Assembly (NCBI GenBank): GCA_956465555.1
Contig: OY101116.1
Span: 3,720,001-3,784,000 of the forward strand
Source: Nitzschia sp. pyKryTriq1
Lineage: Eukaryota > Bacillariophyta > Bacillariophyceae > Bacillariales > Bacillariaceae
DNA: 64,000 nt
Direction of reading: 5' to 3'
This document shows, piece after piece, positions 1 to 8,077 of this stretch; within the stretch, counting starts at the first letter, position 1, and each line of letters opens with the position of its first letter. The notes beneath the pieces were generated by a model. The model had not been told where the DNA came from. It saw only the letters and a list, made by a program, of their open reading frames with translations, and made no database searches. The translations under genes were made by a program, and so were the position numbers.

Positions 1-372
1 TCACGTTATTATTTATCATTTGGTGAAATGAACGCGGTATTATTCATAGTAAGATGTACGAATAATAATATTTATAGTTTAGAATTCATTTGGCGAGGCA
101 TGTTTCTGGTACATATTCTACTGTACAATAGTACATACAGAGAGGTTACAAAACTTTCCATTGAGAAGGTTTTTTGTTTGATGTGATGGTGAGATTCTGT
201 TGTGAGAATCTTTTGATCAAGATGAGAGATTAGAAACGACAATACTAACTAATACTTGTAATGCTACCACGATCATAAATGTATTGAACCACACCTTTGC
301 AAATTTCGAAAGATTGTGATATTCTTTTTAAAGCTCGAAACGTTACTTAGTGGCAGGAAATAAAAATATCCA
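1..372. other. intergenic, no gene seen
   Basis: AT-rich sequence upstream of the first gene. I see no open frame, RNA gene or repeat in it. It may hold the 5' leader and promoter of the sulfotransferase-like gene. Confidence 0.5.
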
Positions 373-1602
373 ATGGTGGCAATCGTCGGTCCAAAAAGAT
401 GTGCCAGGAGGCGGGAGCTTCTGTTATTATTGAGCGCCATGGCAGCCGCCGTCTTAGGTGCTATCGCTGGTTTTCTTGGGACGCAATCGTTTGCTTCGCT
501 TACGATCAAGGGTGATGTTAATAATGATGTTGTTGAGAGTTTCGCTGCGGCTGACGAGGTGGTGGCAGCAACAAGGAAAATGCTTCCCGGGAGTCATCTC
601 AATCAAAGCATCATTTATATCCACATCGGTAAGACAGGTGGAACGACATTGGATTCTGTGTTACGTTCCAATTGCCGCTGGTACAGTAGCATCTCCAAAG
701 GAAATATCTGCAACGGAGTGCTGGATCATCAAGAAGAAGAAGGAATTCTCTCGATGGTTTCCAGATCCACCAAAGCCACTCTTCACATGAATCCAAAGGA
801 TGAATTCCATGCTTGGATCGATGACGCGACGGCTTTTCTTGTGACTCTTCGAGATCCGATTTCTCGTGCTGTGTCCGCGTTCAACATGGGTCATCCCAAC
901 AATACAGAGGCCTGGCGCACCACGAAGCGACCTCTTCGACAGATGCCACTGATGCTTGAATTCTATGGCTGCTTCCCGACAGTGGAGGACCTTGCCAATG
1001 CCATTCGCAAAGCCGATCCTGAACAAGATGATTGTTATATCTCTGGTCTAAATACTTTGAAAGGACATGGTCATCCAAAAGTTGCAGGTCAATTGCGCTA
1101 CAATTTTGCCTACTATTACAAGATGTCATTCCGCAGATATCCAGAACGGCCAGTACTAGCACTTCGAACCGAGCATCTTTGGGACGATTTGAAGCGCGTG
1201 GATCAAATTTTGGGGGGTAATGGGATCTTTCCACAGGCAGGTGACAAGCACACCTGGGGTAGTGAGCAATATCAAGTTCAAGAAGGTTTGTCGGCAAGTG
1301 GTTTAGAAACATTTTGTTGCTTCTTGGCCAGGGAGTTGCAAATTTACGAAATTTTGGTGCGAAAGGCTATCAATCTTTCGCCATCTGAGAAAGTAGCAAC
1401 TCTTAGCAAGCTCTACGAGCAATGTGGGGTGAACGCTGCGGTTGCGACCCAAAATGGGAGGATACGTCCTTTTCCTTGGGTGGATTGGGCGCTTGAGCCT
1501 GATAATATGTGTCCTCCTCAGCAACACGGGGTATTCTGGCTGCAAGCCGCTATACCGGATCATGATCGATTCGTAGACAGAGCTAGAAAATTCGACAACT
1601 AA
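373..1602 (+). CDS. sulfotransferase-like type II membrane protein
   Basis: The protein has 409 residues. A basic N-terminus is followed by one hydrophobic segment (about residues 14-35), as in Golgi type II enzymes. After it come the two PAPS-binding signatures of sulfotransferases: the 5'-phosphosulfate loop IHIGKTGGTT and, further on, a 3'-phosphate motif RDPISRAVSAF. These indicate transfer of sulfate from PAPS to a sugar or protein acceptor in the Golgi lumen. The acceptor cannot be told from sequence; diatoms make sulfated polysaccharides, so a glycan is the natural guess. Several Cys residues in the C-terminal half (CYISG, CCFLA, QCGVN) fit a lumenal disulfide-bonded domain. Single exon, ATG at 373. 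Confidence 0.75.
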   Translation: MVAIVGPKRCARRRELLLLLSAMAAAVLGAIAGFLGTQSFASLTIKGDVNNDVVESFAAADEVVAATRKMLPGSHLNQSIIYIHIGKTGGTTLDSVLRSNCRWYSSISKGNICNGVLDHQEEEGILSMVSRSTKATLHMNPKDEFHAWIDDATAFLVTLRDPISRAVSAFNMGHPNNTEAWRTTKRPLRQMPLMLEFYGCFPTVEDLANAIRKADPEQDDCYISGLNTLKGHGHPKVAGQLRYNFAYYYKMSFRRYPERPVLALRTEHLWDDLKRVDQILGGNGIFPQAGDKHTWGSEQYQVQEGLSASGLETFCCFLARELQIYEILVRKAINLSPSEKVATLSKLYEQCGVNAAVATQNGRIRPFPWVDWALEPDNMCPPQQHGVFWLQAAIPDHDRFVDRARKFDN

Positions 1603-1862
1603 GTTTAAGTAACGCAAAACAGCCGTGCATGTTTCGTAGACAAGTCATTATGGTTATTGGCTAGTAGTCCCTTGTCAAAGATATGATCTACGAGTATACA
1701 TCAGTACGTTTCGAACTGCCCATGAAGTGCGCATAGTACGATTGATTCCGGAAAGAACCAGTCTATTGCATCCGGAGCTATACTTGTAGAAGTCTCGGTC
1801 AGTCTCTCTAGGACCGCCTTGAGCGTTGCAGCAAACAATTCATTCATTCATTCAGAGCGGTT

Positions 1863-3182
1863 CTACCATATTCGCCCAACTTCAGAGTTGGCAGCACGGT
1901 TATTGTAGAAATTGTCCTCGTCGTCATCATCATCGTACACTGGAACAGATTTATACTCGCCACTGAATTGTCGCTCCATTCGGTATCGTGGCCCAGACGA
2001 CCTGCGGCCTCTTCCGTAGTAGGCATCACCTCGATTCGTACCGTAGTATGATGGTGGTGGAATGGGGTCTTGTTCTTCAAACGATCGAATGGCTGGCGAC
2101 GAATTGAACGACCCAGCTTTGCTTCCAAATTCGTCTGCTGGCCGAAGGTTACCAGCATTTCGGTATCGTCCCTGTTGGAACCATCCAAAATTGCTTTGCC
2201 TCCTTTCCGGCGGAGCCATGCGGTATCTCTTTCTCGGATTCGATGGTCGGTATTGGCTCCGGCCCATGCCTGTAAGTTGTTTCAGAAACTTTTCAGTACC
2301 CTTGGCCAGGTTTTTGAGAGGTTCATTCCTGTTGTATCTGCTCTCGTAGTCGCCGTCGTCGTCGTCGTCAAAGTCGTATCGGTTTCTCCTAGGGTCAAAA
2401 TCATTTTCCTCCCGTCGGAACTTTCGCATTTCTCTGCGGAATTCCTCACCAACAAGCTTGGCTTGGAATCGTTCCATTTCCCTGCGACGCTGAGGAGACA
2501 TGCCCCCTTGTTGTCGTCTAGGGGGAGGAGGAGGAGGAGGAGGTTGACGCCTAGGATCGTACTGAGGCCGACGACTTAGCTGGGGTGGCATCATGGGCGG
2601 CGGCGGCGGCATCATGCGCCGGTCGTCCGGAGAAATGTCGGGGACGTAGCCAGTGCCATCGACTCTTCCAAACTGCGCGTTGGTGACTCGATGATCGAAA
2701 CTAGGATCGTAGTCATCGTATGAGATCGTCTTCATATCTCCGCTAAACGTTCGCACCTGTCGGAGTCGTGGCTTGGGACGATCCCCGGGCCTCTCCCATC
2801 CCCATTGTTTGTCCATCAGTGCTCTCGCAGGAGAAGTCAGCGGTGGTTGTCGTCTATTCATCATCTCAATTCTCCGCATTTCGGATTCCGCTGCGGGGTT
2901 TCGATCCATATTATCGCCTTCGTAATAAGGGACGGCCTTGAAATCGCCGTTGAATTGCTTCACCATTCGAAACTGCCGCTGCCCTCCGTTGTTATTATTG
3001 GAGTCGTAATCATTGTAACCATTATTGTTGTAGTTGTTCTGACTGGAAAGCATCACGCTGCTGCTGACCTTTTCCAGTTTCGCCTTGGATGCTGTGCTAA
3101 ATGATGTAAAGGCATGTGATGGGCTGCTGGCAGAAATTAGCCATACTAGGCACGCCGTTGTCGACAAGCGATAGGAGTTCAT
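1863..3182 (-). CDS. secreted or plastid-targeted protein with three F-x-G-x-x-K repeats
   Basis: I do not recognise a family. The 439-residue protein starts with a signal peptide ending SHA|FTSF, an ASAFAP-like site that in diatoms marks plastid import. A motif of the form R-x-F-[NS]-G-[DE]-x-K-x-[VI] occurs three times, near residues 69-88, 139-157 and 399-418. Each copy is followed about 15-20 residues later by a short segment resembling AA-x-SE-x-x-R-[IV], so the true repeat unit is about 40 residues. The rest is low complexity: Asn/Tyr-rich near the N-terminus, Pro runs, and Arg/Asp-rich stretches. The protein looks largely disordered with three conserved docking-type motifs. No catalytic motif is visible. 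Single exon. Confidence 0.7.
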   Translation of the reverse strand: MNSYRLSTTACLVWLISASSPSHAFTSFSTASKAKLEKVSSSVMLSSQNNYNNNGYNDYDSNNNNGGQRQFRMVKQFNGDFKAVPYYEGDNMDRNPAAESEMRRIEMMNRRQPPLTSPARALMDKQWGWERPGDRPKPRLRQVRTFSGDMKTISYDDYDPSFDHRVTNAQFGRVDGTGYVPDISPDDRRMMPPPPPMMPPQLSRRPQYDPRRQPPPPPPPPRRQQGGMSPQRRREMERFQAKLVGEEFRREMRKFRREENDFDPRRNRYDFDDDDDGDYESRYNRNEPLKNLAKGTEKFLKQLTGMGRSQYRPSNPRKRYRMAPPERRQSNFGWFQQGRYRNAGNLRPADEFGSKAGSFNSSPAIRSFEEQDPIPPPSYYGTNRGDAYYGRGRRSSGPRYRMERQFSGEYKSVPVYDDDDDEDNFYNNRAANSEVGRIW

Positions 3183-4352
3183 CGCAATATGCAGGAATTT
3201 AATAGAATGGTTCGGGTAGATAATGTTCTGTGGAGCAAGCGTTGTGAGGAGCGAGAGGAGTTCTTGTGGTTTCTGATTTCGAAAGTGGCAATAGCACTAT
3301 CAACGAAAGAAACAAGGTTGTAATAAGATATCGCTTTCTTTTGGACTCCTTTGTGACAACTACATCATCTTCTGACATCGACCGCCACTCACTCGTCCGC
3401 CCGTGTGGTCCTGGAGAGGGAGCAAAAGAAGCAACGTCTTTGCGATTTTTCATTCGAGAAGCCGTCTTGCTTCGAGAACATCATTATTTTTCTGTTTTTA
3501 CCGGGCCACGTCAGCCGAAGCGGCAATAATTGCGTGTGTCTTTCGAATGACGGCATCTTGCGGTGGACCAATCAAATCTAAGTAATTTTGAGTAAAATCG
3601 CAGGTACGTATTACTATGTGCATGTATAATGCAGTGAACGATACATACCCGACACACCGCGCGCGCCGCCCGCTCCCGCGCCGCCCCCACCCCGCCACCG
3701 TTCTGCTTGCCCCCACAGACAGTGCATGTTGGTCCCGGCGGGTCCCTGCCTGCGGGTCCGTCCGCACTGGTTGGTTGAGAAGAAGCGAATCATCAATCAT
3801 CATCATCATGCATCGTCGGAGGAACACAAACACACGCACGTTGTCAGGAATACTCGTGCTTGGACTGTACCGGTACCTGTTTGGTGTAATAAAAAAGACA
3901 GAAGAAAGTTCAAGAGCTTTCTTCAACCACAACGATATGTGAAGCTTTAATATTTGTGACCTCTTGAGAGCTAAATGATATGCCGAGTCATGATATTTTC
4001 TACCCGCTGAGGAATCGAGTTGGCGCGGAGGAATAGAAACACTGTTGTTGCTATTAGGGGGCTATATTTGTTATAATATCAGTTGTGCCATGATGTTCTC
4101 CCTCAGCGACATTTTGGAACATGGAAGAAAGAGCGAAGACTTGCTACACGAGTACTTATTTGCAAGGAAATACAAAAAATACGAGTTTCAGTATTTTTAC
4201 AAGCAAGCCAAAAGTGCCCAGATCGTAGATAATCTCAGACGACACATTTCTCTCGCTCATAAAATTGTTTGAGAGACAGAAGAAGAATCTTCAGACGACA
4301 CCATTCGCAGTCTACGAATAAGTCGTTCGTTAATCCCTAACTTGACAACATC
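3183..4352. other. divergent intergenic region with a GC-rich stretch
   Basis: Separates two divergently transcribed genes and probably holds both promoters. Positions about 3650-3715 are strikingly GC-rich, mostly C/G triplets, against an AT-rich background. A TACCGGTACC palindrome occurs near 3868. Short open frames here, including one at 4045-4272, have no family match and no good start context, so I do not call a gene. Confidence 0.5.
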
Positions 4353-7300
4353 ATGAACGGCAAGAAAGCGACCCTTGGGCAGCTCTTCGCAGCGACAATG
4401 TTGCTGGCTCAACTGGGTGATCGAGTAAGCGCTCAGCAAGCGGACAGCAGGATCTGGCTTCCTGGTGCCACAGGGTCTGGGCCATTTGATGTTGCAGAAG
4501 CTTGGGCCACTGCCTTTGTGGCGGTATATCCTGAAGCACATGTGACACTGTCCAGCGTTGGTTCTGGAGCAGCACAAAAGGCGCTCTGGGGATCCGTTGA
4601 CTGCGAGGGCCGACCAGTTGACGCAATTTGCGCGCAGAATGAAGTGAACCAAACCGTTTGGGGGCTAGGTGATGCTCCCATTGAATCCAAAGTCTACGAA
4701 GAACAGTCCGTTCACCGACTCCAGCAGTTCCCAGCTTGTTCGGGTGCAGTGGCCGTTGCTTATTCCAAGGAAGTTTCAACCGAAGTTCCTTTGAGATTGA
4801 CATTTGACGTCCTGGCTGGTATTTTCAATTCATCGATTGTGTACTGGGACGATCCCAGCATTCAGGCCATTAATCCTACCATCATTCTGCCCGACAAAGA
4901 GATCTCCACAATCGTCCGTTCGGACTCTTCTGGTCAGACTTCAATCATCACTGACGCACTTGGTTACCACGTTCCCACGTGGCCAGACGAAGCGGTTGGA
5001 CAGCTACCAGAGTGGCCGCTGGGAGATCTCCATCATCCTAGTGAGCTCGTTCAATCTTGTGCCCTCAGAGGTGAGAACGAAACACTGAATGCCTTTGAGG
5101 CGGAAGGCAAGTCTGGTATTTCGCTTGGCATGCTCCGGGTGCCTTACAGCATTGGCTACGTGGAGGCTGGGGCTTTGGAAAGATGGTCTGAATTTCTTGG
5201 TATGGCCGAAATCGGCAAACCCAATGACCCAGACTCTTTTGTCGGTCCCACTGAAGAAGGTCTTGTAATCCAAATGGACGGACTTTCTGTCCACCTAGAC
5301 CCCAACACCCTGGGAGTGAACCTAGCTGCCTCCGATGCTCCCCTGGGGGGGTATCCAATCGCAGGCTACGCCTACTGGTATCTCAAGAAAGATGCTTCTG
5401 CCTACACAAACTGCTACCAAGCATGGCTGGTCTGCAAATTCGTGGAGTGGTCCTACACACACCCTCAAGCAGCTGAGTTGGCGCGAGGCTATGGGTGGGT
5501 AGTGCCGCCCGAGTCAGTGGTCGAAAAGACACTCGAGCGCCTCCGCGAGGTCCAGTGCTTGAACAAAGAAGAAAACCCACCCAAAGTCATCTCAGCCATG
5601 AGCTACACCCCCCCTCCATATCGGACTGAGAGCGAGGTGGATGTTGAAATGTATGCCAGCATCGGAGCCGCTGTTTTTGTCATCCTGGTAGTGCTTTTGT
5701 GTCGATGGCGGGAGATGCATAAAAGAAATGCCGACCATGTGTGGAAGGTTGACAAAAAGGAGCTTATCTTCCAAGAGCCTCCACAGGTCATCGGGCGGGG
5801 TTCATTTGGTCTCGTGCTTCTTGCAGAGTACCGTGGAACCAGAGTTGCCGTGAAAAGAGCGCTTGCCCCCAACAACAACAAAGGCGGCTCGCTAAAGAAA
5901 TCTCGGGGCAAGGGTTCAGTTACCAAAAACCCAATCTTTGACGCCGAAAGGGACGCGACCCCATACGATTCAGGAAGTTCTGGCGGAAGTGGTGGCAGTG
6001 GCAGTGATGGAAGTGGCACAGGCTTGAATTCAGGGGAATATAATCAGCCTGGAGAAGGTTCAACGGTGCCTAAGGGACCACCATCTGGTTCAAGTCTCCA
6101 ACGAAAGTCGAGTCTTTTTCGATTTACTTCCTCGAATTCTCGGACCGTGGGCCGCCAGGATTTTATTGAGGAAATGCGAATTCTTGCCAGGCTCCGACAC
6201 CCATGCATCACGACGGTCATGGGCGCAGTATTGAACATGTATGAAGAGCCCATGTTGATCATGGAGTACATGGAACACGGGTCTTTGTATGATATTCTCC
6301 ATAATGACACTTTGGTTCTGGATGAAGAACTCATTGTTCCCATCATTCAAGACGTTTCACAAGGGCTTCGGTTCCTCCATGCGGGTGTGCCTCCTGTGAT
6401 TCACGGCGACCTCAAGGCAAAGAACGTTCTTGTTGATAGACGATTCCGGGCAAAGGTTGCCGACTTTGGTCTTTCGCAAAGAAGCACCGAGCGCACCTGT
6501 GGGACGCCCTACTTCATGGCACCGGAATTGCTTGCGGGCAAAAGCGTCAACTCGGCAACTTCTGACGTCTATGCTTTTGGAATCCTTCTCTACGAATCCT
6601 TTTCTCGAAAAGACCCATACGAAGGGGAGAAAATTGAAGTTGTAATTCAGGAAATCATCGACCCTGAAATCAACAAACGACCTCCAGTTCCTCCACAAAT
6701 GCCCGAGAGTATTGTAGGCATCATGCAAGACTGTCTTGAAACCGATCCAGAACTCCGCCCTAGTGCCGCAGAATTGGACAACAGGCTCAAGCGCGTCGAT
6801 GCAGACAAAGTTGCTAGCAACAAGCCACTGAAACCAAAGGGCTCCAACGTCTCCCTGTTCGACATCTTCCCGCGCCATGTCGCTGAAGCTCTTCGAGATG
6901 GGCGAAAAGTTGAACCGGAGCACAAAGACTGCGTCACATTGTTTTTCTCAGACATTGTCGGTTTCACGGACATAAGCGCCAGTTTGAAACCTGAAAAGGT
7001 CGCACAAATGCTTGACCGTCTTTACAACATTTTTGACGACATCTCGGCTAAACATGATGTTTTCAAGGTTGAAACTATCGGAGATGCGTACATGGCGTGC
7101 ACGAACTTAGTCAAAGACCAGTCGCAGGATCACGCCAAGCGCATCGCCTTGTTCGCCATCGAAGCTATGGAAGCGGCGAGCAAGACTTTGATCGATTTCG
7201 AGAATCCGGAATTGGGATACATCAACATCAGGGCGGGATTTCATAGTGGACCTGTGGTTGCAGATGTGGTGGGAAATCGAAACCCGCGATACTGCTTGTT

Positions 7301-7769
7301 TGGGGACACGGTCAATACAGCTAGCAGGATGGAAAGCAGTAGTGAAAGAAATCGCATTCAGTGCTCCAAACCGACTCGTGATCTTATCCGTCGCCAAATG
7401 CCACAGATGTCGATTTCTCTTCGGGGCAAGATCCCAATCAAAGGAAAAGGCAATATGATCACCTACTGGGTAAACGAGAAGCCAAACGCAATTGGGAATG
7501 TGATGACTTCGTATGAAGAGCTACCACTAACGGAACTTGACAAATCGGGGCGGCAAGGGACGATGGATGCTAAGCAGTCCATTACTCCCGAACTCCCCAA
7601 GGTGTTGAAAGAAAGCGCCGAAGCAATCTTCGCTCCAGAGGCCCCGCGACCGACTTCGAACAAAAAAGACCTCATTGGGCAATCAGCCTCTGAATCTGCG
7701 GAGTCAAGAAACGCTCTAAGGAATTGGCTCAAGCACAACAGCAACTACGAAGGGGACAACATGGTATAA
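4353..7769 (+). CDS. receptor guanylate cyclase with PstS-type phosphate-binding ectodomain and kinase domain
   Basis: 1138 residues, one exon. Order: signal peptide (1-27, ending VSA); PstS-like type II periplasmic-binding fold (about 30-415); one membrane helix (about 436-455); protein kinase (about 470-790); class III nucleotidyl cyclase (about 850-1040); unstructured tail. The ectodomain keeps PstS landmarks: GATGSGPF at 38-45, GSGAAQ at 70-75, GDAPI with D107, and RSDSSGQT at 189-196, equivalent to the bacterial phosphate loop. The kinase has VAVK (K501), HGDLKAKN (D686) and DFG (D704), so it looks catalytically able. A Gly/Ser-rich insert of about 100 residues follows K501. The cyclase has metal-binding Asp in FSDIVGF (D867) and IGDAY (D911), and the guanylate-specific pair E907 and C981. 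Inferred role: a plasma-membrane receptor turning external phosphate, or a similar anion, into cGMP. Ligand untested. Confidence 0.9.
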   Translation: MNGKKATLGQLFAATMLLAQLGDRVSAQQADSRIWLPGATGSGPFDVAEAWATAFVAVYPEAHVTLSSVGSGAAQKALWGSVDCEGRPVDAICAQNEVNQTVWGLGDAPIESKVYEEQSVHRLQQFPACSGAVAVAYSKEVSTEVPLRLTFDVLAGIFNSSIVYWDDPSIQAINPTIILPDKEISTIVRSDSSGQTSIITDALGYHVPTWPDEAVGQLPEWPLGDLHHPSELVQSCALRGENETLNAFEAEGKSGISLGMLRVPYSIGYVEAGALERWSEFLGMAEIGKPNDPDSFVGPTEEGLVIQMDGLSVHLDPNTLGVNLAASDAPLGGYPIAGYAYWYLKKDASAYTNCYQAWLVCKFVEWSYTHPQAAELARGYGWVVPPESVVEKTLERLREVQCLNKEENPPKVISAMSYTPPPYRTESEVDVEMYASIGAAVFVILVVLLCRWREMHKRNADHVWKVDKKELIFQEPPQVIGRGSFGLVLLAEYRGTRVAVKRALAPNNNKGGSLKKSRGKGSVTKNPIFDAERDATPYDSGSSGGSGGSGSDGSGTGLNSGEYNQPGEGSTVPKGPPSGSSLQRKSSLFRFTSSNSRTVGRQDFIEEMRILARLRHPCITTVMGAVLNMYEEPMLIMEYMEHGSLYDILHNDTLVLDEELIVPIIQDVSQGLRFLHAGVPPVIHGDLKAKNVLVDRRFRAKVADFGLSQRSTERTCGTPYFMAPELLAGKSVNSATSDVYAFGILLYESFSRKDPYEGEKIEVVIQEIIDPEINKRPPVPPQMPESIVGIMQDCLETDPELRPSAAELDNRLKRVDADKVASNKPLKPKGSNVSLFDIFPRHVAEALRDGRKVEPEHKDCVTLFFSDIVGFTDISASLKPEKVAQMLDRLYNIFDDISAKHDVFKVETIGDAYMACTNLVKDQSQDHAKRIALFAIEAMEAASKTLIDFENPELGYINIRAGFHSGPVVADVVGNRNPRYCLFGDTVNTASRMESSSERNRIQCSKPTRDLIRRQMPQMSISLRGKIPIKGKGNMITYWVNEKPNAIGNVMTSYEELPLTELDKSGRQGTMDAKQSITPELPKVLKESAEAIFAPEAPRPTSNKKDLIGQSASESAESRNALRNWLKHNSNYEGDNMV

Positions 7770-8077
7770 AAACAGGTAGTAGAAGGAGACAACAATAGCG
7801 CTTAATGGATGATTATCGGGGATTAGTATTTTTGCTCGTCATCGTGTCATTTTTATCTATTACTCCGGGTTACGCGTAAAGGCGGTACTAAAGGAAAACG
7901 TGCAGAGGAAGCAAACTTGGGCTCCGCACTGTGCAGGTTGTTATCTCAAGGAAATGATATTGAACTGCACACTCGTGCCAGTAGGAGCTGGAGCGACGCA
8001 TATTCACCCATCGCAATTCTTGACACACGAGACTATAATATTGTACATCTTAGGTAATATAATACAGAGTCTAGTTT
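7770..8077. other. convergent gap, no gene seen
   Basis: 3' ends of two converging genes meet here. I see no open frame with family support and no repeat. Confidence 0.5.

Noticed and set aside
4353-7769. Reading the kinase part of the PstS-cyclase as a pseudokinase
   Set aside because: The beta-3 Lys, catalytic Asp and DFG Asp are all present.
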